A stretch of 64,000 bases of DNA. Origin: Methanobrevibacter sp. (lineage in GTDB: Archaea > Methanobacteriota > Methanobacteria > Methanobacteriales > Methanobacteriaceae). The notes under the pieces were generated by a model, which was given only the letters and a program-made list of their open reading frames with translations, searched no databases and was not told where the DNA came from. Both the position numbers and the translations under genes were made by a program. This document shows positions 1-8,396 of the stretch, in pieces. Position 1 is the first letter of the stretch, and each line of letters starts with the position of its first letter. The stretch is taken from positions 41,869-105,868 of the forward strand of contig JAFRFD010000149.1 in assembly GCA_017434525.1 (NCBI GenBank), given 5' to 3'.

Positions 1-474
1 TGCAAATTCTTTTGGAAAAGTATCTGTAGTCATGATTGCTTTAGCGGCCGCAAGGGAGTTTTCCGGACCGTTTCCCAATTTGGAAAGAGATTCATAAGCC
101 ACTTTAGAAATGGTATCTATCGGCATCTCACGACCAATTACACCTGTTGAAGATATTGCAATTTCCTCCTTAGGTATTTTTAAATCACGAGAAACTAATT
201 CGACTAATGTTTCACAGTCTTTAAAACCTTGTTCGCCTGTAAAACAATTTGCATTTCCACTATTTACAAAAACGGCTGAAACAATACCATTTTTGAGTAC
301 ATTTTTAGTATATTTGACTGGAGCTGCAACAACTTTATTTGAAGTAAACACACCTGAAGCAGTACTATCCGGACAAAGAATAATACTTACTCCAAATTTT
401 CCTTCACGGGCTCCAGATACATTAAGATTTTCAATTACGGAAAATCCTCCATCAAGATCTCTAATATAATCCAT
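1..474 (-). CDS. argJ: Bifunctional glutamate N-acetyltransferase / N-acetylglutamate synthase ArgJ (3' part missing)
   Basis: The reading frame is open from the ATG at 474 to the left edge, giving the first 158 residues of a protein that is usually about 400 long. The typical ArgJ landmarks are visible: NSGNAN (71-76), SSTGVIG (108-114) and MTTDTFPK (148-155). The nucleophilic threonine at the self-cleavage site lies beyond the edge. ArgJ moves the acetyl group from N-acetylornithine to glutamate in the cyclic arginine pathway and may also use acetyl-CoA; which of these applies cannot be read from this fragment. A GTGAT element lies 5 nt before the start. The gene follows the next leftward gene by 18 nt and may share its transcript. 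Confidence 0.95.
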   Translation of the reverse strand, partial: MDYIRDLDGGFSVIENLNVSGAREGKFGVSIILCPDSTASGVFTSNKVVAAPVKYTKNVLKNGIVSAVFVNSGNANCFTGEQGFKDCETLVELVSRDLKIPKEEIAISSTGVIGREMPIDTISKVAYESLSKLGNGPENSLAAAKAIMTTDTFPKEFA

Positions 475-492
475 AAAAATCACAATAATTAT

Positions 493-936
493 TTAATGAC
501 TTAAACCATCATCATTATAATAGGGATTGTCTTCAACACCCAGTATTTCCGAAGATTGGTTTGCATTATAATCAACATGGTCGGCATCATCAAAATATGC
601 ATATCCAGAATCATTGCTGAGATTAGATGTCATTTCCACAGTAACGTTTTCAACGTGGGTTTCATTATCAGCATTGTCAGTTCCATTATCAAAACTCATC
701 AGAACTCCAATTCCTGCACCTATGACAAATGCCACCAACACTAGAATCATTAATAAAACGGTTTTTCTACTACGTTTTTTCTCTTTTTTTACTCTATGAT
801 TAGGTCTAGCATTTCTATTCCTATGAGAGTTATTATTTCTGCCTTTAAGTCCTAAATTAAGTGATCGACTATTACGTTTGTTATTTCTCCCATTTCCTGC
901 CCGTAACACTCTTTTATCGTCTTTTTTTCTTCTCAT
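493..936 (-). CDS. Small membrane protein with basic N-terminal and acidic C-terminal segment, unknown function
   Basis: I do not recognise this 147-residue protein. Residues 1-58 are extremely rich in Arg, Lys and Asn. One hydrophobic helix follows (about 60-82), then an acidic tail with several N-X-S/T sites. The positive-inside rule predicts a cytoplasmic basic segment that could bind nucleic acid or acidic lipids, with the acidic tail outside and possibly N-glycosylated. It sits 19 nt after the palm-domain gene and 18 nt before argJ, all on the same strand, so co-transcription is likely. The coding call rests on composition, topology and tight spacing rather than on a known family. Confidence 0.75.
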   Translation of the reverse strand: MRRKKDDKRVLRAGNGRNNKRNSRSLNLGLKGRNNNSHRNRNARPNHRVKKEKKRSRKTVLLMILVLVAFVIGAGIGVLMSFDNGTDNADNETHVENVTVEMTSNLSNDSGYAYFDDADHVDYNANQSSEILGVEDNPYYNDDGLSH

Positions 937-955
937 AGTACTTTCTCTTCAAATT

Positions 956-2158
956 TTATGCTATAAATGCATATGCTAAAGCCAATATTATTCCAACAAA
1001 TGCAAATGCACCAAGACCCAATACTGTCATTAAGTAAACAAATATGAATACAAATGCAAAAACACCAATTAACTTAGCTTTTCCATTTTCAATTAAATTA
1101 ATTAAAGTTCTTGTAAATTCAGAAGGAATATTATAAGCATATAATCCATTAGCCAATTCAAAAACAACTAATGACAGTGGAGAAGTTGAATCCAAACTAT
1201 CAACTAATTGAGCTCTCTCACCGGCTTCACGTCTGCTTCTACCAACACCAGCCCTAATTTTAGCACCATTATCCAGTGCAAACCATGCTGCATCAAGGCC
1301 AGCACGGATAGCCAAATCTTTAGATGGGAATCTTGCAATAAAATCATCCCCTCCTTCCCTATAACCTTCCAATTCACCGTCACATTCCGTTTCGATGAAG
1401 TTCTTAATTCCTGTCATAAGGTCAACAAGTTGGTTTCTGCCTTTCTTATCAATGAATTTAGTTGAATCGATTAAATCAATGAACAGATAATTTTCCAAAT
1501 CCACAGGCCTAGATTCCTGCAGTAAAAATGGAGAATCAAATACTAAAGCATACTCCCCTCCAAGTTTTGTAAATGCAATACCTGGGAAACTTCCTACATT
1601 TTGAGTATAATGAATAGCTCTTTCAATTGCAGCAGCACCAGTCATACCTACAGCGGAAATAACCTGAATGCCTTCGGAAAGACCAATACCTATGAGTTCA
1701 ATAGCTACACGAATAGCATCGTTTTTACTCAACATTTTAGCAACAAGCTCTGTTGCCGTTTTTTCCACTATTTCTCCTTTTTCATTTTGGATAATCTTTA
1801 CAAAAATATTAATTAAGTTAGAAGGATGTTGAAGTTCAATGTAAAAATAACGGTCACTACCCATGATAATATTACTAACCAAGGCATATTCCTCTACCCT
1901 ATTCTCAGCGGGAGTCAATTCATAAAAATTATATTCCTTAGGAATATTTTCCGCACCGACATCGCGAATAAGATTCTGTAAAATTGAATCTGAAGTAATT
2001 TCCGCTTTTTCCAGCTCAAATAGAATAGTTTGAGTATAATTGAATAACTCCACATATTCTGTTTCTATGTTATTGGTTGGAAAAAATTTGGTCCCGACAG
2101 AAATGGGATTGAGCTTTGTGGTCAATCTAATGAGGGACTTAGTTAAAAAACTAGTCAT
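956..2158 (-). CDS. Membrane-anchored palm-domain (nucleotidyl-cyclase/GGDEF-like) protein
   Basis: This is a 400-residue protein from the ATG at 2158, chosen because GGGAGAT lies 8 nt upstream; a TTG at 2179 would add seven residues. Residues about 1-215 are an unrecognised domain. Residues about 223-318 resemble the palm fold of class III cyclases and GGDEF proteins: a strand ending in FIDLIDST, then REGGDDF about 40 residues later, then a helix and a strand (IRAGVG). The acidic residues of both motifs could bind two metal ions. The Asn/Arg pair used by class III cyclases after this point is not evident, so activity is uncertain. Two hydrophobic helices (about 363-398) end the protein. The start overlaps the end of the nuclease-like gene by 8 nt, suggesting translational coupling. 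Confidence 0.7.
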   Translation of the reverse strand: MTSFLTKSLIRLTTKLNPISVGTKFFPTNNIETEYVELFNYTQTILFELEKAEITSDSILQNLIRDVGAENIPKEYNFYELTPAENRVEEYALVSNIIMGSDRYFYIELQHPSNLINIFVKIIQNEKGEIVEKTATELVAKMLSKNDAIRVAIELIGIGLSEGIQVISAVGMTGAAAIERAIHYTQNVGSFPGIAFTKLGGEYALVFDSPFLLQESRPVDLENYLFIDLIDSTKFIDKKGRNQLVDLMTGIKNFIETECDGELEGYREGGDDFIARFPSKDLAIRAGLDAAWFALDNGAKIRAGVGRSRREAGERAQLVDSLDSTSPLSLVVFELANGLYAYNIPSEFTRTLINLIENGKAKLIGVFAFVFIFVYLMTVLGLGAFAFVGIILALAYAFIA

Positions 2159-3176
2159 CGAAAGCATCTCCCTTTTCAAGGACTATTTCAAAATCTCCAG
2201 GTTTTTCTAAAAGCATATCTGGTTTAACGGATACGAAAGGAAACTTCCATGATCCGAGCCTGCCAGCTATAGTGCTTGCAATATTACGTGAGTTCCTTTT
2301 TATAAATACTTCATCATGTTCGCTTACACGAACCAAAATATTATATGGAGCATTTTCAGTTACTTCATCAGCGAGCAAAATATTTAATTCGAAAGTGCCC
2401 GGTTTAGTGAACAGGTCATTACGAACTGCGATTAAAGGCTTTTTTTCAAGACCTAATCTGTCTGCAACAGTAACTGAAATATTTCCTGCATTTTTAACTG
2501 CAAGTTTATAATCTTTAGGATGGACCAATACGAAAATAACATAAGGGGCTGCGATTTCAACATCGTCAACCATCTCTACAATCTTATTAAACATTGGTAT
2601 TTTTGAAAAGATATTTTCAAGTTTGGATTCCGCATTGTTCTCATTATCAATTCTAATAATGGCTTGCTTAGCAATGTTCAATGGAGAAATCTCCAATCCT
2701 TCTTTGCCTGTGTAGATTTCCCATCTCTTAAAGTTCAATTCCTTAATGATTTCATCACAAATATGTTGAAGAATGTTTTTATCTTTTTTAGGTTTATTAG
2801 GTTTTCCGAATGTTAACCTGCCATTATCGATTACAAATGGAATTCTCATTGAAGCAATATTCCTAAATTCAGCAGCATAATCTCTGAATTTATCATTAGA
2901 TAATATTTTAGCTTTTTCGCTGGTAGCAATCTCAAGAATAAAATGATCTGCATCGTTACCTGCTGGAACTTCTTCTACATTATCACTTTCCAACAACTTC
3001 AAATACTTCTGTTTATCATCAATATCATGACGAAGTGATGCATCTGCAATAATTACAAATTCATCTTCACCTTCTTCTAATGCTTTAACAGCCGCAATAA
3101 TATTAGCCATTTGTGGCTGACCATTTTCATTTTTAACATAATAAGCTACATTAGAAGCATCAACGACGACTTTCAT
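2151..3176 (-). CDS. NYN/PIN-like (Zc3h12a-type) nuclease-domain protein with duplicated C-terminal module
   Basis: This 341-residue protein starts at an ATG preceded by GGTGAT. Residues 1-115 look like a NYN ribonuclease domain: VVVDASNVAY (D6, N9), IIADAS (D45), the acidic NDAD (74-77) and LSNDKFRDY (D95). These are the acidic positions expected of the metal-dependent PIN/NYN fold. Residues about 210-266 and 276-332 are two copies of one module: APY plus a hydrophobic strand, later ADRLG/AGRLG, a basic hydrophobic stretch, then KPGTFE/KPGDFE. I cannot name that module. The likely role is an endoribonuclease with a binding or regulatory tail; substrate unknown. It leads the run that continues with the palm-domain protein. 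Confidence 0.75.
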   Translation of the reverse strand: MKVVVDASNVAYYVKNENGQPQMANIIAAVKALEEGEDEFVIIADASLRHDIDDKQKYLKLLESDNVEEVPAGNDADHFILEIATSEKAKILSNDKFRDYAAEFRNIASMRIPFVIDNGRLTFGKPNKPKKDKNILQHICDEIIKELNFKRWEIYTGKEGLEISPLNIAKQAIIRIDNENNAESKLENIFSKIPMFNKIVEMVDDVEIAAPYVIFVLVHPKDYKLAVKNAGNISVTVADRLGLEKKPLIAVRNDLFTKPGTFELNILLADEVTENAPYNILVRVSEHDEVFIKRNSRNIASTIAGRLGSWKFPFVSVKPDMLLEKPGDFEIVLEKGDAFDD

Positions 3177-3251
3177 AATATCACCTAACTAATCATATTA
3201 TAATTTTTAATTCAGTATAGTATATTTATTTTTTTAATATTTAAAGTTAAT

Positions 3252-3995
3252 TTACAAACCATTCCTAGGATATGTTCCAAGCAATAATTTTTCGCCACCG
3301 ACAGTGTTCAGGAAAATCTCTATTTCACTGTCAGTGATGTTGTAAACATTATAAGAGTTCTTGATTTTACCCCTTAACTTACAGGAACATAGGGAACCCG
3401 CATTGACTACAAGGGTATTGTTTATTCTCCAGACATTCGGAACATGCTTGTGTCCTGATAAAATCAAATCCACCTCATGAGTTGTTAAAGTCTTTAGAAT
3501 ATCTCCCGCATCAGACAAAACATTACGTTCCCTTCCGGTTTGAGGGATTGAAACAACATGATGGTGCAGTGCTACAATGGAAAACTTGTCGTCTATTACA
3601 CATTTATCCAATTGATGTTCCAACCACATATGCTGAGGCTTTCCGATGTGCCCCCTGCTTTCATCAGGAGAACTGCTATCAAGTCCAATTACGGTAAATT
3701 CATCACCTAATGTTAATTTCCAACTTCTCTCACCTATCAGCTCTTCAAAAGATTGATAGCCGAGGTTACGTGAATCATGGTTTCCCGGAACCGCAAACAA
3801 TGGCGCTTCGAACATGGACAGATATCGGGTTGCCTGTTCGAATTCTGCATAATAGCCATTATTGGTTATGTCTCCTGTCAATATGATCATGTCCGGCTGC
3901 AACTCGTTTATTTCGGCGGCTGCCTTCATGAATATGTCTTCATCAAAATCTGCTTTGCTTACATGCAAATCGGAAATGTGTGCAATAACTGTCAT
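3252..3995 (-). CDS. Calcineurin-like metallophosphoesterase
   Basis: This is a 247-residue protein with the full set of metallophosphoesterase motifs: HISDLH near the N-terminus, TGDITNNG, PGNHDSR, ALHHHV and SGHKH. Together these ligate a dinuclear metal centre. The ATG at 3995 is preferred because it begins at the canonical first strand and lies just after the nac stop codon; an upstream in-frame start would add 17 non-homologous residues overlapping nac. Family members act on cyclic nucleotides, nucleotides or other phosphodiesters, and the substrate cannot be told from sequence. It is a soluble cytoplasmic protein, probably co-transcribed with nac. Confidence 0.9.
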   Translation of the reverse strand: MTVIAHISDLHVSKADFDEDIFMKAAAEINELQPDMIILTGDITNNGYYAEFEQATRYLSMFEAPLFAVPGNHDSRNLGYQSFEELIGERSWKLTLGDEFTVIGLDSSSPDESRGHIGKPQHMWLEHQLDKCVIDDKFSIVALHHHVVSIPQTGRERNVLSDAGDILKTLTTHEVDLILSGHKHVPNVWRINNTLVVNAGSLCSCKLRGKIKNSYNVYNITDSEIEIFLNTVGGEKLLLGTYPRNGL

Positions 3996-4000
3996 TTTAT

Positions 4001-4351
4001 CTATTGATTCAATTTCATTATGGCTTCTGCTAAATCTCCTTTGCATTCTTCAAGTGCAGCTCTTGCTTTCTCTTCAGAAACATTGGCACTATTAGCTACC
4101 ATTTCAACATCTTCATCAGGAATTTCAATTTCATATTCAAGCTCTACTTCACGAGCCTTACCTTCAATCTGGTAAGTTTCCTGCCCCATTACATTCATTA
4201 AGCTTACATTAGGATTATCAATAATTAATTCTTTATCATCAAAACGGATAATTACTTCATGGACACCTTCGAGGTCTTCCATTCTCATACCCATCTTTTT
4301 CATTTGTCTTTCCATCTGTTTCATTTGTTTTTTATTCATACCAGGTATCAT
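4001..4351 (-). CDS. nac: Nascent polypeptide-associated complex protein (archaeal NAC)
   Basis: This 116-residue protein has the archaeal alpha-NAC layout: a basic, Met-rich start (MIPGMNKKQMKQMERQMKKMG), a NAC beta-barrel domain (about 35-75) and a UBA-like domain at the end (about 78-116, with EEKARAALEECKGDLAEAI). It binds ribosomes as a homodimer and contacts emerging chains. GAGGA precedes the start. The downstream phosphoesterase begins 6 nt after its stop. Length and domain order are normal for the family. Confidence 0.95.
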   Translation of the reverse strand: MIPGMNKKQMKQMERQMKKMGMRMEDLEGVHEVIIRFDDKELIIDNPNVSLMNVMGQETYQIEGKAREVELEYEIEIPDEDVEMVANSANVSEEKARAALEECKGDLAEAIMKLNQ

Positions 4352-4443
4352 AATTAATCCTCAATAAAATAACTATTTATAAATATATTATTAATGATTA
4401 TTAAAAATTTGCTTTAAATTTAAAAAAAATAAAATATTATGGA

Positions 4444-5583
4444 CTATTCTGTAAATCCATAAATTTCAGTTTCGAAGGTTTTGGCAACATCCTTTAAAAC
4501 TTCAGGAATATTAATCTGCTGAGGGCATTCCTCAAGGCAAACTTCACATTCAATGCAATCTGAAGCTATTCCCACATCCGGAAGCTTTGAATAATTTAAA
4601 TAAGCGTTACCGAATTGCGTCCAATCATCTTTTTCCAGTATCATATGTTTATTGTATAAATCAAAGATTTTGGCAATGTCAATGTCTTCAGAACAAGAAT
4701 CGACACAGTACCTGCATTTAGTGCAGTCCACGGTAATGTTACTGTTGATTATATCAGACACATCCTCAAGGATTTTAATCTCTTCATCGTTTAACGGATC
4801 CGCATTTTTAAATTCCTGAATGTTACTTTCAAGCTGTTCCAAACTGCTTGCACCGGTCAGAACAACGCAAGCATCCAAGTTGGCTACAAATCGCATTGCC
4901 CATGACACGACTGATTTATCCGGATTATATTCCTTCATTATTTTTTCTGCTTCTTCAGGCACGTCAGCTAAAAATCCACCCTTATACGGTTCCATAATCA
5001 TGACTTTTTTATTATATTTCTTTGCGACCTCAAAGCATTTTTTGGATTCGATTCCCTCATCCTCCCAGTCAAGATAGTTTATCTGAAGCAAAACAAACTC
5101 CAGTTCAGGATGGTCAAACAGGATTTCCTCTAAAAATTCTGCATTCCCATGGGTTGATATGCCGATGTGCTTAATGAAACCTTCCTGCTTTTTCTTTTCA
5201 ATGAATGAGTATAAATCAACATTTTTCCAGGCGGTTTCTGTAAATCCGCTTACATTATGCAGCATATAATAGTCAAAGTATTCGACACCACAGTTTTTAA
5301 GTTGTTCTTCAAATATAGGTTCCAACTGTGACTCTTCAGTAATTACAAACAATGGCATTTTGGTTGCAATTTTAAATGAATCGCGAGGATATCTATCAAC
5401 AACACATTTCTTAAATGCCTGTTCACCAATGCCATCATGGTAAATGAATGCTGTATCAAAATGATTAAATCCCGCATCCATGTAAGTGTCTACCATTTTA
5501 TTGACTTGCTCATAGTCAATACTTTTAAAGTCGTTTTCATCCAAAAGTGGAAGCCTCATCATTCCCATACCTAAACTGTTCAT
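4444..5583 (-). CDS. Aldo/keto reductase with C-terminal 2x[4Fe-4S] ferredoxin domain
   Basis: This is a 379-residue protein. The first 270 residues are an aldo/keto reductase barrel: HFDTAFIYH (catalytic Asp and Tyr), ATKMP (Lys) and YMLHNVSG (His). The C-terminal hundred residues carry two cysteine clusters, CTKCRYCVDSC and CIECEVCLEEC, expected to hold [4Fe-4S] clusters. This fused form is common in anaerobes and may take electrons from ferredoxin instead of, or as well as, NADPH; the substrate is unknown. GAGGGA lies just before the ATG. The gene is alone on its strand, separated by about 90 nt from nac and facing away from the glycosylase gene. Confidence 0.92.
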   Translation of the reverse strand: MNSLGMGMMRLPLLDENDFKSIDYEQVNKMVDTYMDAGFNHFDTAFIYHDGIGEQAFKKCVVDRYPRDSFKIATKMPLFVITEESQLEPIFEEQLKNCGVEYFDYYMLHNVSGFTETAWKNVDLYSFIEKKKQEGFIKHIGISTHGNAEFLEEILFDHPELEFVLLQINYLDWEDEGIESKKCFEVAKKYNKKVMIMEPYKGGFLADVPEEAEKIMKEYNPDKSVVSWAMRFVANLDACVVLTGASSLEQLESNIQEFKNADPLNDEEIKILEDVSDIINSNITVDCTKCRYCVDSCSEDIDIAKIFDLYNKHMILEKDDWTQFGNAYLNYSKLPDVGIASDCIECEVCLEECPQQINIPEVLKDVAKTFETEIYGFTE

Positions 5584-5756
5584 TAAAATCCCTCATCATA
5601 GCTTTTTCATTATTGTATAATTTTTTAACATTACCCGTAGCATCAGCAAATAATCTTATCTTTATCCATGATTCCTAATAAATTGAATGCAATCAATCCA
5701 ACAACATACTCATATTTCTAAAGCAGAAATCACATTCCTCAATCATAGGTTACTTT

Positions 5757-5768
5757 AAAAATATATAT
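5757..5768 (+). promoter_or_regulatory. Candidate TATA box of the 3-methyladenine glycosylase gene
   Basis: An A/T run reading TTTAAAAATATATATAA lies about 30 nt before the ATG at 5795. An archaeal TATA box here would place the transcript start at about 5787, giving a nearly leaderless mRNA. That agrees with the lack of a ribosome binding site at this gene. Confidence 0.45.
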
Positions 5769-5794
5769 AATTGAAGAATATGATAATTATTTTC

Positions 5795-6331
5795 ATGAAT
5801 GAAAATCGATGCAGATGGGTAACAGATGATGAAATATACATAAAATACCATGATGAGGAGTGGGGAGTTCCAACCTATGACGACAAAGAGTTATTTGAAA
5901 TGCTTATTTTGGAATCTTTTCAGGCAGGACTTTCATGGATTACTATACTCAAAAAACGTGAAAACTTTAAAAAAGCATTTGATGACTTTGATGTTGAAAA
6001 AGTAGCTAATTATGATGAGAATAAAATCGATGAACTTAAAAACAACGAGGAAATTATCCGCCATAAGGGTAAAATCACCTCTGCCATCAACAATGCGAAA
6101 ATATTTATTGAAATTCAAAAGGAGTTCGGAAGCTTTTCTGATTACATTTGGTCATTTACAGACGGCAAAATCATTAAAGCCGAATATTTAACAGAATCCG
6201 AATTATCCAAACAAATTTCAAAAGATTTGAAAAAAAGAGGAATGAAATTTGTAGGCCCAACAATTATTTATTCATACCTAGAATCAATAGGCATTATTGA
6301 CAATCACGAGAAAGATTGTTGTAAATATTAA
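5795..6331 (+). CDS. tag: DNA-3-methyladenine glycosylase I
   Basis: This 178-residue enzyme removes 3-methyladenine from alkylated DNA. The family pattern is intact: RCRWV at the N-terminus, YHDEEWG, LESFQAGLSW with the catalytic-region Glu and base-stacking Trp, and the terminal NHEKDCC. The early Cys and His together with the late His-x3-Cys form the structural zinc site of Tag. The ATG at 5795 puts the protein start where Tag proteins normally begin; in-frame TTG (5771) and ATG (5780) starts would add residues foreign to the family. No Shine-Dalgarno is visible, and the TATA box position suggests a near-leaderless message. Confidence 0.93.
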   Translation: MNENRCRWVTDDEIYIKYHDEEWGVPTYDDKELFEMLILESFQAGLSWITILKKRENFKKAFDDFDVEKVANYDENKIDELKNNEEIIRHKGKITSAINNAKIFIEIQKEFGSFSDYIWSFTDGKIIKAEYLTESELSKQISKDLKKRGMKFVGPTIIYSYLESIGIIDNHEKDCCKY

Positions 6332-6592
6332 GATTAACATCAACAAATTTCACTTCTGAGCCTAAAACTGTTTTATGATATACACGCCAACGAAAAAATC
6401 AAATCAATACTGTTGAACGTTAACGTTAATGATAAAAGTAACTAATTAAAATAAATGTTAAAATCAAAACTAGTAAAATTATAGAATGATAATTCAATAA
6501 TTTTTAACATTGAGAAGTGACCTCCAGACCATTCAAAATTTATCAAATGTGAAAAATGAGAATATAATATGTAAAATAAGATTATAATTAAA

Positions 6593-7630
6593 CTATTCTT
6601 CCAATAGAATTATGTCTTTAGGATCCACTTTTATATAATCCGGAACTTCAAAATCATGCTCATAAATAAGCTTATCATGTTTCCACCATAAACCGTTTGC
6701 CAATGTTATCTCCCATTCAAAAGGCATTTCAAAAAGCGTTGAATTTCTTGCATCGATAACATTAACATCATCTTTTTCAGCCGATGAAAAATCATGCGCC
6801 CTTATTCCTATATGAGTAATATTATTTGAAATCTTTTGAGATACTTCAAATGTTACATCCCAATCTAGAGACTTAAGATGATAATCATCGATGACTTCAA
6901 TTTTAGAAATGTTCTTACATCCAGTCAGCCTAGCAACTTCTACTTTTTTGGGATTCTCAAATATTTCATAAGTATCGCCTTTTGCTATAATCTTACCCTG
7001 ATTTAAAACTATGAGTTCATCACAAAACTGGAATGCCTCATCACGATTATGAGTAACCATGATAGAAAATCCATTAAAACCCTTTAATAAATTAGCAAGT
7101 TCAATACGCAATTGTTCCTTTAAGAAAGTGTCCATAGCACTAAATGGTTCATCTAACAATATAACATCGGGACCATAAGCCAATATACGAGCCAAAGCAA
7201 CTCTTTGCTGTTGACCGCCAGACAATTGTCTAGGATATCTTTTTTCCAATCCCTCTAAATGAAAACGTTTAATCATGTCAGATACAATTTTCTTGTCATC
7301 ATCCTTAGACAAGCCACAAGCCACATTCTCTTCAACAGTCATGTTGGGAAATAATGCATAATTCTGAAATAAATAACCCACATTTCTTTTTTGAGGCTTT
7401 AAATTAATTTTTTTATTAGAATCAAAATAAATTGTTTCTTCATCAGCATTTAAACTTACAACGCCCTTATCCGGATCGACAATGCCTGCAATAGATTTCA
7501 ATGTCATGCTTTTACCACAACCAGAAGGCCCAAGAATACCCAAGCACCCTTTTTTTAATTCGAAATTGACATCCAAGTCAAATTCCTTAAGTTCCTTTTG
7601 GACATTTACTTTTAATGATTTATTGCTCAT
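6593..7630 (-). CDS. modC: Molybdate ABC transporter ATP-binding protein
   Basis: This 345-residue ABC ATPase has Walker A GPSGCGKS, a Q-loop (GYLFQNYALFP), the signature LSGGQQQRVALAR and Walker B VILLDEP. About 100 residues follow the ATPase core and may form a regulatory or oxyanion-binding domain. It powers import through ModB. GAGGGAGG precedes the ATG. It is the last gene of the leftward modA-modB-modC operon. Tungstate cannot be excluded as a substrate from sequence alone. Confidence 0.92.
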   Translation of the reverse strand: MSNKSLKVNVQKELKEFDLDVNFELKKGCLGILGPSGCGKSMTLKSIAGIVDPDKGVVSLNADEETIYFDSNKKINLKPQKRNVGYLFQNYALFPNMTVEENVACGLSKDDDKKIVSDMIKRFHLEGLEKRYPRQLSGGQQQRVALARILAYGPDVILLDEPFSAMDTFLKEQLRIELANLLKGFNGFSIMVTHNRDEAFQFCDELIVLNQGKIIAKGDTYEIFENPKKVEVARLTGCKNISKIEVIDDYHLKSLDWDVTFEVSQKISNNITHIGIRAHDFSSAEKDDVNVIDARNSTLFEMPFEWEITLANGLWWKHDKLIYEHDFEVPDYIKVDPKDIILLEE

Positions 7631-7666
7631 AATCCTCCCTCAAACATTGAAAATTCCATTAGCAAA

Positions 7667-8341
7667 TCATCTCCATTGTTTTTCTTTACGTATAGAAACA
7701 TAGTCCATTATGAAAATAGCTATAAATGCAATGATGATAATCACTATTACATAATTAGAAGCCTCCCCCATATTACCTGCAGCCACTTCAGAGTAAACTG
7801 CTATAGGGAGAGTTCTGGTTTGTCCGGCAATATTACCTGCAATCATAGCAGTAGCACCAAATTCACCTAAACCACGAGCATAAGCAAGAATTCCGCCACT
7901 GATAATTCCAGGCAAGGCATTTGCAAATAAAATCTTTCTGAAAATTTTCCACTCTGACATGCCCAATGTGCGGCCCGCATCCAATAAGTTAGAATCAACT
8001 TGTTCAAAGGCACCCCTTGCAGAGCGATACATTAAAGGAAAAGACATGACCACAGCAGCAATAACAGTTGCAGACCATGAAAACGCTATTTTCACTGCAA
8101 AGAAGTCTATAAAAAACCTACCGATTGGCCCTCTAACACCGAAAATATACAATAAAAAGAAACCTACTACAGTAGGCGGCAACACTAACGGAAGGGTAAA
8201 AATACCGTCAAGTGTAATCTTTATTGCATCATTTTTAATCTTTACAAGACCCCAAGCAACAAATAACCCTACAAAAAAGGTTATGAAAATTGATACACTT
8301 GCTGTTTTCATTGAAATGAAAATCGGGGACCAATCAGTCAT
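7667..8341 (-). CDS. modB: Molybdate ABC transporter permease
   Basis: This 224-residue membrane protein has about five transmembrane helices and the cytoplasmic EAA loop that contacts ModC (GRTLGMSEWKIFRKI, then LPGIISG). Length and topology match the ModB permease. AAAGGAGAT lies 5 nt before the ATG. It is flanked by modA and modC on the same strand with gaps of 55 and 36 nt. Confidence 0.93.
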   Translation of the reverse strand: MTDWSPIFISMKTASVSIFITFFVGLFVAWGLVKIKNDAIKITLDGIFTLPLVLPPTVVGFFLLYIFGVRGPIGRFFIDFFAVKIAFSWSATVIAAVVMSFPLMYRSARGAFEQVDSNLLDAGRTLGMSEWKIFRKILFANALPGIISGGILAYARGLGEFGATAMIAGNIAGQTRTLPIAVYSEVAAGNMGEASNYVIVIIIIAFIAIFIMDYVSIRKEKQWR

Positions 8342-8396
8342 GTCTTTATCTCCTTTAGATTTTTAATTTAACAAGTATGTAACTTTACTGGATTAT

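Noticed and set aside
110..469. A 119-codon rightward reading frame
   Set aside because: It is fully antisense to argJ, whose protein shows family motifs; the rightward product has no recognisable domain.
7959..8366. A 135-codon rightward reading frame
   Set aside because: It is antisense to modB and made possible by base composition; modB has helices, the EAA loop and a ribosome site.
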